A stretch of DNA of 64,000 nucleotides from Babylonia areolata. Taxonomy: Eukaryota > Mollusca > Gastropoda > Neogastropoda > Buccinidae. This document shows, piece by piece, positions 12,666-24,600 of the stretch. A program made the position numbers and the translations under genes. How positions within the stretch are numbered: position 1 is the first letter of the stretch; the number at the start of each line of letters is the position of its first letter. The DNA lies in the NCBI RefSeq assembly GCF_041734735.1, contig NC_134895.1, forward strand, positions 18,513,025 through 18,577,024, written 5' to 3'. The notes below the pieces were generated by a model. The model worked only from the letters and a program-made list of their open reading frames with translations, was not told where the DNA came from and made no database searches.

Positions 12666-13170
12666 TGACGGGTGCAATAGCCAAATGGTTAAAGCGTTGG
12701 ACTTTCAATCTGAGGGTCTGGGGTTTGAATCTCGGTGGCGCCTGGTGGGTAAAGGGTGGAGATTTTTCTGATCTTCCAGGTCAACATATATGCACACAAA
12801 AGATCAAATACGCATGTTAAAGATCGTGTAATCCATGTCAGCGTTTGGTGGTGGATGGAAACAAGAATATACCCAGCATTTACATCCCCAAAAACAGACT
12901 ATGGCTGCCTACATGGCGGGGTAAATAAACAAAAAACGGTCATACACGTAAAATGTCAAATGTTACATGTTTGAGTGTGTATGTGTGCATGCCTGAAACC
13001 TGATTGAATGACACAGGAAACGAATGATGAGTGCCCAATGGCAGCCGTTAGTCGGCTCTATCCAGGTAGGCAGCCCGTTGTGTACATGACTCCGTGTTTG
13101 TAAAGCGCTTAGAGCTTGGTCTCCGACTGTGGATAGGCGCTATATAAGTATCCATATCAATAAATCAATC
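12666..13170 (+). mobile_element. tRNA-derived SINE (SINE-A), + strand, apparently full length
   Basis: Starts with a ~75-base tRNA-like head holding an A-box-like TAGCCAAATGG and a B-box-like GGTTTGAATCTC. A unique body follows, then a 3' part with TGTAAAGCGCTTAGAGCTT and GCGCTATATAAGTATCC blocks and an AATC tandem tail at about 13155-13170. Such a 3' part is typical of a LINE-borrowed tail. The head and body recur reversed at 18395-18704. It is a transposed repeat, not a functional tRNA gene: the acceptor stem does not pair. Confidence 0.85.
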
Positions 13171-13918
13171 AGTCTATGTGCACACAGATTGCTTTTTGTT
13201 CCTCAACTAGTCCATGATACCCTGATATTCTTTTGTTCCTGCAGTACTCGATGGTATGTTTATTATTTTTACTTAAAGATGAATACATGCTAATTTCCTT
13301 ATCCAGTCTTAAGGTGTTAGTGTTATACACGTATGTAAAGACGCTGGTTACAATATATATAAATTTACTACTGAAAAGTAACCCTGTATGAATTTTTGTT
13401 TCTTTTTCTCTAGATTAATATTCAAGAGACTGATTGATGGGAATGCAGTGTCAGTAGTTTGTTTAGAAGGATATTGAAATTTGTGAAGTGTATATAAAAT
13501 GTACACATTAAAAGTATTTAAAAAATTTTTAGTGTAATGGGCATTATCGTGTGCTTACCCCCTCTCTCTCTCTCTCTTATCACACACACACACACGCACA
13601 CAAATATTTTTTGTTTTGTTTTGTTGTTGTTTTTGTTTAAAATGTAACTTGCTTGGCTAAATAAAGTGCTTTTAATTTCCTTGCATGGAAAACTTTTCAC
13701 TTAGCAAATGCTTTGTATCTTATGCTGAAACTAACATGTTGACAGCCACAATTATGGACTGATATTATTGAAATAAAACCAAGAGCTGACAGGTATGATA
13801 GTTGTCTGTGTGTTTCGTAATGTAATGAAACAAAGATTTGGGAAGAGAAGAAGTAAATGTGAAAAGGAAGAATTTTGTCTGCAACTGTGCACTGATTATC
13901 AGCAAGAAATAGAAAATC
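13171..13918. other. AT-rich intergenic stretch, no gene seen
   Basis: Contains short CT (13560-13580) and AC (13582-13603) arrays. A 60-codon frame at 13795-13977 overlaps the next MITE and has no domain. Confidence 0.5.
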
Positions 13919-14150
13919 TTAACTCTCTCCATACGAACGGCGAAAGAGACGACGTTAATAGCGTTTCACCCCAATAACCACCATCAAAATATTACCAGCG
14001 GAAGGCTCTTACACTGAAGAGGTGAATGTTGATAAAGAATACCACAATTCTGATGACGGAAGCTAAAGGTTGGGTCATTCAGACACCCACTGGGCATCCA
14101 AGGGATCTGTGTAGAGGAGAAGAGAGGACTGGCCGTACTGAGTGAGTTAA
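13919..14150. mobile_element. TTAA-flanked MITE
   Basis: A 232-base element with TTAA at both ends (13919-13922, 14147-14150). The terminal inverted repeats read TTAACTCTCTCCATACGAAC on the left and, reversed, TTAACTCACTCAGTACGGCC on the right. TTAA duplication suggests piggyBac machinery. It has no coding capacity and is distinct from the 9440 family. Confidence 0.75.
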
Positions 14151-14299
14151 GGGACAAACCAATGAGATGGGTGATTTTCTTTCTCTCTCTCTCTCTCTTA
14201 TTCAGTTCTTATCCCTGGGGCATATAAATGTCAAATGATTTTTATTATATTTTTTTCTCCACTCAGTGACCTTAACTTAAACAAAATCAAACCAAAGCT

Positions 14300-14730
14300 T
14301 TCCCTGAAACTGAAGTTAAGATTCTATAATTCAAATGTTCTTTCCATGCTCATCAACAACTGCATATCTTGGTAACTAAAAACCACACAGATTAGAAGAA
14401 ACGGATGCCTTTGACAACAAATGCCTACGCAAAATCCTTGGCATCAAATGGCATGATTTTATTTCAAACAAAGAAGTCACAGAGAGAGAGATCCCACTGG
14501 CCTCATGTGTCAACCATCATTTGCAAATGATGTCTCCACTGGCTGGGACATACACTGAGGCTCCCTGCAATAAGAATCACATGCCAAGCCAAGAACTGGA
14601 CACCTACAAACTGTAGGCCGTACTAAGAAAGAGAGGATGGCCCAAGATGAACTGGTGGCAAACAGTGGAGAGAACTCTTGACTTGTTGACAGAAGATGGG
14701 GTGACACCACTGGCTGCCTCATGAGTCCAA
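14300..14730 (+). mobile_element. LINE fragment, C-terminal RT region (RTE-like)
   Basis: Translation in two + frames shows the well-known non-LTR C-terminal blocks: KLRFYNSNVLS near 14316, DNKCLRKILGIKWHDFISN near 14410-14467, a WLGHTLRLPATRITRQAL-like block near 14545-14590, and RGRPKMNWWQTVERTLDLL near 14630-14695. The frame changes at least twice and there are stops, so it is a dead fragment. The clade (RTE-like) is a guess from these blocks. Confidence 0.75.
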
Positions 14731-14967
14731 CAACACAGGAGCATCTAAGTTACTGAATAAGTGGGGATGGGGTGTTGACCTCTCTCTCCTTTTTATTCTG
14801 TTGTTGTTTGGTGGGCATAGTGCATATAAGGGTTGTTACATTAAGGCTTGACCAGCTGCAGGTAAAAAGTGAAAGAACAAAGAGAAAAAAAGGGTTATGA
14901 TCTGGCAGCTGAGGTCCACAGCTATCTATCTATCTCATAACCATAAAAAGTGAAGACAGGGAGTTAT

Positions 14968-15608
14968 TTAGTGGTTTGAGTGGCTGGAAATAAATGAGTT
15001 TTCAAACAGAATTTGAAAGAAGGGCAAGAAACAGCCTGATGGACAGGAAACGGGAGTGAGTTCCATGCGGAAGAAGCCTGGAAAGACTGAGAAAGTGCGT
15101 TTTCCATATGATCTGGTTCTGTAGGATGGAATTTTTAAGAGACAGTCATCAGCTGATGACTGGAGCTGGTGAGATGGAGAGTAGTAATGCAGAAGCTCAG
15201 AAAAGTAAGGAGACATGCCAATCATACATTTGTAACACAGGAGAGAAAGTTTGTAACCTATTCTTTTCTCAATAGGTAGCCAGTGGAGGGAGTGAAGGAG
15301 AGGAGTAATATGAGCAGATTTGGGAGAGTGGAAGATCAGCCTTGCAGCATGGTTTTGGATTCTCTGAAGTCTGGATAACAAGTTGTTGGGGCATCCATGA
15401 GCAAAGAATTACAGTGGTCAAGCCTAGATAGGACCAGGGAACAGACAAGGGTTTTTGTTGCATTCTTTGACAGAAAGTGCCAAATAGAGCCTATTCTATG
15501 TAACTCAAGGTAACATATCTGACAGATTGAGGAAATCTGCCATTCAAAGGATAGAGTCTGGTCTAAGTAAACATCAATTAAGGTTGCGAACATTTTTTTT
15601 ACAAACAA
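14968..15608 (-). mobile_element. LINE fragment on the minus strand (CR1/Jockey-like)
   Basis: Minus-strand frames give the tail of a non-LTR reverse transcriptase: SLVLSRLDHCNSLL near 15395-15440, then LSRLQRIQNHAARLIFHS near 15330-15378, LHSLHWLPIEKRIGYKLSLLCYKC near 15235-15300, and a PSYRTRSYGKRTFS block near 15080-15120. The first and second blocks lie in different frames, showing decay. It is 5'-truncated and faces away from the + strand LINE that starts about 30 bases further on. Confidence 0.8.
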
Positions 15609-15639
15609 TAATTATGCTAGTATTTCAGTTTTCAGTTTT

Positions 15640-16799
15640 ACATTTCAATGGTGAAGGTAAAAGCAGAAAAAAGTACAAATTTGACTTAAAAAAGGGAAAT
15701 CATAGTGGGATGAGAGAAATGCTGAATAAAAAATGGATTGGGCATCGATGGATGGAAAAGATGTGAACCAGTGTTGGAATGACTTAAAGACTTTACTGCA
15801 CAAAATTATGAATAAATATATACCTAAAATGTCAAATAGACAGGAGAAACAAATTAAAACCTTCATGGATGGACAAAAAAAATGAGAATCATCAAAAAGA
15901 AATATAAACTGTATACAGTTTTTGAAGAACAGTCAAGTTACTCCTACTTATGTTACATCAAAGAAAGAAGCAAATGCTGTAAGAAAAAAAAGCTAATGAA
16001 ATAAAATAAAACATTATGAAAGAAATGTAGCTAAGAACTGTAAAAAAAAGTCCCAAAATATTTTCGAAATATGTGCAGAAAAAAACCAAAAAAACTTAGC
16101 ACAGGAGTAGGGGTACTGAAAGAAGAAGATGGTAGCTGAGTGTAAACCAGTGTTGAATAAGCAGAAACTCTAAACATATATTAGCATCTATGCTCTTAAT
16201 AACCTCTTTGCAAGCATGTTTACAAAAGAGACTTTGACAAATTTACCTGACCATGGAGAAAGCTCGCTACAGGTCAGGAAATGTTACTAATACTTAATTG
16301 TGATTTAAGGGTCACTTCTTTGCCAGTAGAAAAGTGGTTGCAAACCTTAGACCTCCACAAAGCACAAGGACTGGACCAAATCCCCGGAGGAACTGAGCAG
16401 AGAGTTAGCTCTTCCCTTGAGTATTATTTGTCATAAATCACTTGAAAGTGCTTGCCTACTTGGATGGCTGAGGTGACAGCAAAAGGGTCAAAACCTGAGA
16501 AACTATAGACCAATGAGCTTGACTTGTATCATATGTAAAATTTTAGAGTCTTTTATTGGAGATGTGATGGTGTCACATATGACAACAGATAGTCTGTACA
16601 CAGACTGTCACCACAGTTTTAGACGGAGAAGACTGTGCATAACACAGTTCGTAGAAGACCTTACAAGAGTAATAGATATGGGTAAACCTGTAGACATAAT
16701 TTATTTAGACTTTAGAAAAGCATTTAACTCTGTACCACATCAAACACTACTATTAAAATTGGCTTCATATGTTGTTACTGGAAGCATACTGAACTGGAC

Positions 16800-16843
<44 letters not shown>

Positions 16844-17770
16844 TGTCAGAAAGAACATGGGTAGTTAAAATTGGAGAAAAGAACGTCAACTAGTGCAAAA
16901 GTTGTTAGTGGTATACCACAAAGCAGCGTACTGTGCTTTTTACAATTATTCAGAAATGACCTCCCTTAATGTATAGAAAGTATGTGCAAAATATTTGCAG
17001 ACGATGCTAAACTTTATGGTAATATTCATAATAATCTTACGTTTCAAAAGTTACAGGAATGGCCTGAAAGTGGAACCTATATTTTAATGTACATAAGTGT
17101 AAAGTAATGCACATGGGAAAGAATAATCCAGAAAACATATGAAAATAGAAAGACCTTGGCATAACTTTTGATAATAAACTATCATTTGACACACATATAC
17201 AGAACATGATAAATAAAGTCAATCACATGGCTGGAGTGGTCAAGAGAATGTTTATCTATTTAGATATTTTTCTTGAACTATATAAGGCATTGGTTAGATC
17301 ATATGTAGAATATGGCAATATTGTTTGGCACCCATACCTCAAAAGACAGTCTATAGGTACAGAAATGATCATGTGATGTGTGCAAAGAAGAGCAACTAAT
17401 ATCCTTATAAGAAAGCAAATCTATGAGCTACCAACAAAGACTTGCATGCCTAAATCTGCATTCACTAAAGGGTAGAAAACTATGAGGAGACTTTACTGTG
17501 TCTACAAAATATTAAATTGCTTTAATGATGTGAAATAAAATAATATTTTTAGAGTGTCAGATTACGAGAGTACAAGAAACTCTGTGACGAAAATGTGCAA
17601 GGAACCCTGTAATACCAACCTAAGAGGAAAATGATTAGCTAACAGCACAAAATATGGAATGCACCTCCTAAAACTAAACTTGCATGCAATACTGATAATC
17701 ATGTTTTAAAATATTTAGGACTTCTTCACATCTTCTCAATATGAACACCAAACCAAGAGAAAAAAAAAGA
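15640..17770 (+). mobile_element. LINE fragment with RT domain (CR1/Jockey-like), decayed
   Basis: A 2.1-kb remnant of a non-LTR element. Before the RT there is the usual linker (YKFDLKKGNHSGMREML near 15678, KPSWMDKK near 15860). RT blocks follow in order: NYRPMSLTCIICKILE at about 16500-16548, IIYLDFRKAFNSVPHQTLL at about 16695-16752, the catalytic FADD at 16994-17005, and a YKALVRSYVEYGNIVWHP block at about 17280-17335. There are many stops and frame changes. A 33-base A-run (16809-16841) sits in the middle of the RT. No endonuclease domain is seen upstream, so it is 5'-truncated. Confidence 0.85.
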
Positions 17771-18101
17771 CTTTGACAAGTGAATGACAATTAATGAATG
17801 ATGCAACGCAATAACTTAATATGCGCATCCCACAAATAAGGTAAAAAGATACAAATACTGATGGGGACATAAAAAATTAAAAAAATTAAAGGGCTGTGAT
17901 GCCAAGGCAGACAATATGTCACTACTTCAAATCAGCAGTGTCCCATTGACGTTTTAATAGAATCCCCCACACCGACAACAACCAGCCGAGGACACTGTGA
18001 GGACCAGCCTTGGACCGCCAGCCAAGACTCCCCAACACGAGCACTGCCAGGACGCAGTGCGCACCACCCTCGTTTAGACTCAACACAAGTTCGTTTGTCT
18101 C
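17771..18101. other. intergenic stretch, no gene seen
   Basis: AT-rich to about 17900, then GC-richer and possibly part of the repeat unit that ends in the SINE-like element at 18102. No gene recognised. Confidence 0.4.
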
Positions 18102-18208
18102 CCAAGGATGCGTCACTGCTTTCGGACAAATCCATATACGCCACACCACAATTGCTGGGCAGATGCCTGACCAGCAGCATAACCTAACGCGCTTAATCAG
18201 GCCTTGAG
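18102..18208 (-). mobile_element. short SINE-like repeat (SINE-C), minus strand
   Basis: Reverse complement of the unit at 8028-8140, including the GGCCTGATTAAGCGCGTTAGG start and the GGATTTGTCCGAAAGCAGTG block. It lacks the GAAACT tail. Confidence 0.75.
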
Positions 18209-18237
18209 TGCATGCTCATATATTTGTATACCTATCC

Positions 18238-18390
18238 GAGTCAGGATTTCTTCTACATAATTTTGCCAGAGGACAACACTCTCGTTGCCATGGGTTCTTT
18301 TTCAATGCGCCAAGTGCGTGCTGCATACGGGACCTTGGTTTATCGTATCATCCGAATGACCAGACGGTCAATTTGATTTTCTTCTTCTTC
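18238..18390 (-). mobile_element. body of a second tRNA-headed SINE (SINE-B), minus strand
   Basis: I recognise this segment as the body of the SINE whose head lies at 18722-18800. The two parts are separated by a SINE-A copy, so SINE-A probably jumped into SINE-B. The link between body and head rests on my memory of the repeat family, not on a second copy in the window. Confidence 0.5.
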
Positions 18391-18394
18391 TACT

Positions 18395-18704
18395 TTCCTT
18401 TACACGACCAACATCCACTTGCCGATGACTCTGTCGAGGTTCATGCATGCTGGGTATTTTCGTGTCTCCATAACCCACCGAACACTGACATGGGTTACAG
18501 GATCTTTAACGTGCGTATTTGACCTTCTGCCGCGTGCGTATACACACGAAGGGGGTTTAGGCACTAGCAGGTCTGCACATATGTTGACCTGGGAGATCGG
18601 AAAAATCTCCACCCTTTATCCACCAGGCGCTGTCACCGTGATTCGAACCCGGGACCCTCAGATTGAAAGTCCAACGCTAAAACCACTTGGCTATTGCGCC
18701 CGTC
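18395..18704 (-). mobile_element. SINE-A, minus strand, lacking its 3' half
   Basis: Reverse complement matches 12666-12920: tRNA-like head with TAGCCAAGTGG A box and GGTTCGAATCAC B box, then the ACCCATGTCAG body block. The LINE-like 3' part with the GCGCTATATAAG block is missing. The B box is closer to consensus than in the 12666 copy. Confidence 0.8.
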
Positions 18705-18721
18705 AATCTTGGGGGGAAAAA

Positions 18722-18800
18722 AAGGGCTAGAGCGGGATTCGAACCCACGTCCTCACGGACTCGAGCGTCTTAACCATTCTGCCACCTTCCTCCTCGTGGC
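18722..18800 (-). mobile_element. tRNA-like SINE head (SINE-B), minus strand
   Basis: On the minus strand it reads as a tRNA-derived head with A box TGGCAGAATGG and B box GGTTCGAATCC, about 75 bases. The acceptor ends do not pair, so it is a SINE head rather than a tRNA gene. Its start lies only about 165 bases upstream of the RAVER ATG. Confidence 0.7.
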
Positions 18801-18963
18801 AGTAACCGACCAATGCAGACAAATCTCGTGTGAATTTCCGGAAAAGACTAGCACGAAGATTGCCGAGAGAAGAACCACCGAGAATGACGTCACGTCTAAG
18901 CTGGTGGACGCTTCGAGATAGCCTAACTACGCATGCGCTCTTTCTCCAAAATCAACTGAAAAC
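18801..18963 (+). promoter_or_regulatory. probable promoter and 5' UTR of the RAVER-like gene
   Basis: About 160 GC-richer bases with TGACGTCA-like (18883-18890) and GCATGCGC (18932-18939) blocks, directly before the ATG at 18964. The latter resembles an NRF1-type site (GCGCATGCGC) in part. No TATA box is apparent. The transcription start is not determined. Confidence 0.4.
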
Positions 18964-19071
18964 ATGGCGTCAACGCAAAACCCAGACTTACAGTTGAAAG
19001 ATAAACCCAAACAAGAATTCAACAAGATTCGACGAATCTTGTTGCGAAATATACCTCCAAGCACCGAAGGG
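18964..19071 (+). CDS. RAVER1: RAVER-like exon 1
   Basis: Residues 1-36; ATG in an AACATGG context and the first in-frame Met. Ends at donor GTAAGA, phase 0. The RNP2 strand of RRM1 (ILLRNI, residues 25-30) is at its end, as in RAVER1. Intron 1 (19072-21300) is AT-rich and holds a piggyBac-like end at 20530-21028. Confidence 0.85.
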
Positions 19072-21631
19072 GTAAGAATCACATGTATTCGGTCAAAAGG
19101 TGCTTTCTTTGATTACGTTCGATAGTTAAGTGGTGGACCGGATGTGCAGAGTTTGCTGACAAAATTAACGGCCGACCGGCCTGGTCAGGGAATGAATATA
19201 AACGTCTGAATACAAAAAGCACGCTAGAATATGTGTGATCTGACTATTGGCTTACGCACTTGCTGTCTGTGTATAATAATGTTGATCATTTCCGTTGATT
19301 TGCATGTGAAGGGGAGGGGCACTTAGGACAGCGCAAGGAATCAAGAAGTAGGTACCGGCAGCCATTTTTTTGAAAAAAAAAAAGGATGTCTGTTGAAACA
19401 ACTCTACAACAAGCTTAGATTAAAACTGCAAGGCAAAACAAACATCCCACGGCAAAAAATTATGATTATATCTATATTAGAACCAAAGTTACAGCCAAGT
19501 GAAGTTCACTGAAATTGATCCTTTTTAATTTTACGCGTCATTTTTCGATTTTGTACAAATCTCTGATTTTACAGAATCACTCCATGTTTACTAAGCAACA
19601 AAGAAAGGCTAAAAATTAAGGAAATGATATTTGGATATAGTGATTATGCCTATTTTTTCCCTAGCTATACATGCTGATAGTTCTTTTGATATTGAGCTCT
19701 AAAATCCAAACTTTTCTCTAATTCTCCCTCTGCAGAATAACAAAATGGGCAGTTTCGTCATTTTAAAAGCTATTTTAATTACACGTGGTGAAATAAAGTG
19801 ATCAGTATTCAGCTGAGCAAGGTCTTTAAAATGAGATACGGGAATAATACTATATGAAGGAAAAACAAATTTACACCCATAACTTCCCACGACCCTCAGG
19901 GCCCCTTTTCCTGGCTCATCTGGGTGTTCCTTCTGTGTTACTTGCATACCCTTTAATTAAATTAAAGATATTGCTTAGAGCCCAGCCGACCATGAAGGCC
20001 ATATCAGGGGGACTGTAAGTGTAACATATCATATAGAGTATCTTCATTGGCCGTCAGATAAGCAAGTTCACTTCCCCTCCAAGTTTTGAGAAATGTACCT
20101 TTCAGGTCTTCATAATCATCTGGTATCTTCCGTAAAATGCTTTAGGAATAGTTAAGCAAAACTCCAGGATTTTTTTCAATAAATTGATGGAGAAGAATAG
20201 CAATGAAGATCAATGGATGTGTTTATAAGGTGTGAGTTTGTCAAACATTTTTATGAGCCAGCTACTTACTAATTAAAAAAAAAAAAAATTAAATGGTACT
20301 GCTCCAGACCTGATCATCTGATGAAAACAATCAATGCAAGATTCATTTGCATCACTTCTCCAAGTGATAATGTGGATGAGAGGCCACGCCCCTCAGTCTC
20401 CACCCCCCTCCTCTTCACCCCTCTCACACGGTCACTTTTTCCAGTTCTCATCAGACAGCGTTGGCTGAGTGCCAAGAAAATCGCTCACACTGTCCTGCTA
20501 ATAATTCGGTTGGTTTGTGTCATCTGTTAAGGTTTGCACAGCCGGCATCACTCACTGATAGTCGTATCTTGGCCACTCTCTTGATTGCTCCCTTTATTTT
20601 CTATGGAATCGTCCTATAAATGTTCCTCACTGTCTTCTTCGAGTTTACGCTTCAATTGTTTCTGAGCATCAGCAAAAGAAAGCAATCTTGGTTGATTTAG
20701 TTCGCTACGATCTCATGTCTTGAGCACGGCGTCAGTCCGACATTTTGTTGAACGAGCGAGGAGAGGAGCCAGGCAAACACTGGGACAGTAACCCAACCAA
20801 AACATCCAAATAAAGGACTTCCTCATGGCGTAGGTGGGGTTTCTAGCTATGAATAGAATCCAGAAAGATTCCCCAAGCTAAAGCTACCAGCATTTTTGTC
20901 AACAAACTGAACGCAAAGCAGGGAAAAGTCCGAATATTTCATTGACGAGTTATCTCGTCATTGTGGCAGCGAAGCGTACATGCTTGCCATGACGAGTTAT
21001 CTCGTCATATAGGCAGCCTAGGGGTTAAGAAAAGGCAGTATATACATGCACATTATCAGTAATATATGTCCTTTGCTATGATTTTGCCCTTAAAGTTTTT
21101 TGTTTGTTTTTTCTATTTTTTAAAGGAAGATGCCACACTGACTCTAGATGACTGACAAATGTTTGTGGATACAATGTTGTAGAAGTCAGAACTGGCAATC
21201 ATATAGTTTTCATAACTATCTCCCTTCTTTCTTGAGTCATTTATGTTATAATATCCAGTATGTTCATGTTTTGAAGGCAATGTTATTTGTTTTTCTACAG
21301 GAAATTGAAGAATTCCTGGGAAAGTTCAAGGCAGAGAAAATAGAAATCAGCGAAAGTTTGGATTCTGGTAACTTCAGCTTTCTTTTTTAAAAAGAAGATT
21401 CAAGGCTCTGTGTCAGTTTTGCCCGTATCTCAGTGTTTGCTTGTTGTGTATGAGTTCTGGATGTTTAAAATGCAACAGTGATTATTGTTTCAGTCGTTTG
21501 CAGGGTAACATGTTTGTATTTTTATATGTTAAAAATTCTGTTTTTGACAAGTCATTTTCATCATGTGATCCATGAATTTTTCAGACATGCATTTTAATGG
21601 TTTCTGGTTTGCAAAATTAGTTTTATTACAG

Positions 21632-21670
<39 letters not shown>

Positions 21671-24600
21671 TACAACGTGGCTTACTCCTCACTATTTCTT
21701 TCTTATTTTTAGTTACGCAGTTTATCAGATCATTGGATGAAACCAAAAACAACCTTGCCACTTGCAAAGTAAGCAGATCATTTTATTTTTACTCCCACAT
21801 AGAATGTTTTGTGTGTTTTTATTGGGGATAGTGTGTGAGACACATAGGGCTTTACCTCACTTGTTCATGTCATATCTGGTAATTTTCAGCTATTGTCACT
21901 CTGAAGAATGGCCGTCAGCTGGAAGAAGCTGTCACTGAATTGGACAACAAGAAGCTGAAAGATAATGATGTGACTGTCACATTCTGTGCCAGTGATAAGT
22001 TGATCTGTGTTGCCCATCTGCCACCACGGTATTCTGATGAAGACTTGACAAAGATGATGGAAGAGCATGGCAAAATGAAAACCTGTTTTATCATGCGATC
22101 AGAAACAACAGGTAAACAAAACCTATTAAGTTAATATATTTGTGCTTTTAGATACCATTACTGCTTGATTTTTTTTTTAGTACCATTAACTTAGCTTATT
22201 AAGTATTGTTTCCTTTCTCAGTTTTTATATGTGGTGTTTATTGGATGCAATCCACATTTTCTTTTCTTTTCTTTAAGTTTAAACACACTTCATTCTTTAT
22301 ATCTTTGTCCCCCAACCCCCACAGTCCCCCATTCACACCCAACCCCTTTTGTTTTATACTGCAGAAAACAGAAACCTTTGTGCTTTATAAGAAGTGATCC
22401 AAGGCTTGTTTCATCAATCTTTTCTGCTCCAGCTAGATAGTTCTACTCTGATGTTGTTGTCTAATGTTGAAAGGGTACAGGAAGATGCAGGCAGTTTTCA
22501 TGAGTATAACCCTTGACATATTTGTTTTTTTTTTTGTTTTGTTTTTTTAATTTTTCAATTGAATTTTAAGAGAAATAAAGTCAATTGATAAATAGCAATC
22601 AGAACTCTTCGACTGACAGTTTGATTTCTTTTTTATTCAGGCCGCAGTAAATCCTATGCTTTGCTGGAGTTTGAGGAGCAGGACGTGGACAAGGTGCGGC
22701 AGGTTCGTGATGAAATTGACTGGAAGGAAGTGGGCAGCCACTTGCTGCATGCTGACTTCATTGAGCCCTCCTTTCAGACCTGGGACCGCCTGCAGTCACG
22801 CTGTCTGGCTGTGAGTGGGCTGCCCAAAGAATTCACAGAAACCAACAAGCTGCGTGAAATGTTCAGTGTAGTCACCAGCCCTGTCTACTGTCAGGTAAGG
22901 ACCTCTTTCAAGGACATCTTTCAAGGCTCCTCTTTTTGTTTAGATAACATTTACCTGAAGTCTGGAAGGTCATTTGTTTTGATAAACAACTTCAAGAAAG
23001 TCTGTATATTGGCTCAGTAAAGCAAAAACTTGAAACTTTCTAAAAGATTCAGGAGTTTGAATAATGAATCGTCGTTTGACAAATAAGTGGATACTTTATT
23101 TCACTTTCACCTATTGTCACCAAAATCATTATATTCACCCTGATCTGATTGTATTTGTTTTTGAGTGTTCATGGTAAATTTGAATATTACCATTTTCTCA
23201 TTGTCACAATATCTGAAAACACAAAATTAGTGTGATAACAGAATAGATTTACTATAAAACAGAACTAACCATGACAAGGCTACAAGGTGAGTATAACCAT
23301 TTAGCCACAGAATTAAAACTTCCATAAGTTGCAGCTTTCATTGTTGATATTATTAAAAGATCATTGTATAATGAAGTACCTCACAAATGTTTTGCAATGT
23401 TCGATTTTTATTTTTTCAGATTGTGATGTTGGAGAAGGAGTCTCTTGGCATGGGTATTGTGGAGTTCCGCAAACCAGAAGAGGCAGAGGAGACATGGGAG
23501 AAAGTACAGGACAGTAAGATTGAAGATAAAGAGATCACTGTCACATTCTGCATTCCCAGCAAGTCTGCTGTCTTCATCAATAACAGGATTATGTGGAAAT
23601 TTGTAAGTTGTATGCACATGTGTGCATGTGCTTTTGTTTCTAGCTTGTGATGTGTGATTTTATTTCCATCTGTGTGCATCATTGATCAATTTGATGTGTG
23701 CTATGGCTCATTGCTTTCCCTTCCATGTCTTTCTTTCTTTCTCTGATTTGGACTTAGTACCTTCTTGACCCCCTCACATAGAACGGCATGCAAGATGTGA
23801 TGAGATACGTGTGTGCATGCAAGGATGCATGGATACATTGTCAGAACTGCCTACCATTATAATTTTCCTGTAGTTGCAATGGAAGTTGGTAAAAAAAAAA
23901 AAAATTGTACAGGACTATGGTCACTGGTTTAAAAATGCAGTTTTCATGTGATTGAAAATATTTTCAATTAACGATCTTGTGCTGTTTGACTTGGGCTTGG
24001 CTGCACCGTGTTTTACTGTAGTTACAAAAATCACTACTGGTACTCAAGATGGTGACATCAAAATTGAAGTGTGTCTATGAGACTGATGGTGAAGAAAATG
24101 ATGAAGAAAGCAGAAAATTTCATTTGTAATTCAAGAAGAAGGCTGGACAAAACTTACAGGTTAAGTTTTTGGAGACCTCTTGTACTCTAAAGTGAGTGGG
24201 AAAGGCCTGGAGTTTGCACACTGTATGGCTTGCTTGTTGGGCATGGTGGTCTTGATGACTGCTGACAACACATGGAGACAAAGAAACACCTGAACAGCAA
24301 CTGTACCAAAGTCAGCCCTGGCTACCACAAACTTTTTTTTGGAAAAAAAAAGCAGATCACAGGCCCTTCTATTGAAGATGTTACTGATAATGGAAACAAC
24401 CATGGTGGAGCTCTGCAAAATTCAACCTTCCATTCATGGTTGCTGGTGAAATGACTGAGGCACTCAAGTTGATGATTTCTGTTCTTGACCTCTTGTGTAT
24501 AGGTCTGTGGCCTAGCAGTTAAATTATGAATTCTCTCTCCTTTCCACTCTCTCTGTCTTGTGCAGTTTGTGCGTGTGTATGTTGCTTATGCTGAGACACG

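Noticed and set aside
12666-12741. Possible tRNA gene.
   Set aside because: A and B boxes are present, but the acceptor ends do not pair and the sequence continues into a SINE body repeated at 18395-18704.
18722-18800. Possible tRNA gene on the minus strand.
   Set aside because: tRNA-like head only, no pairing acceptor stem; part of a SINE.
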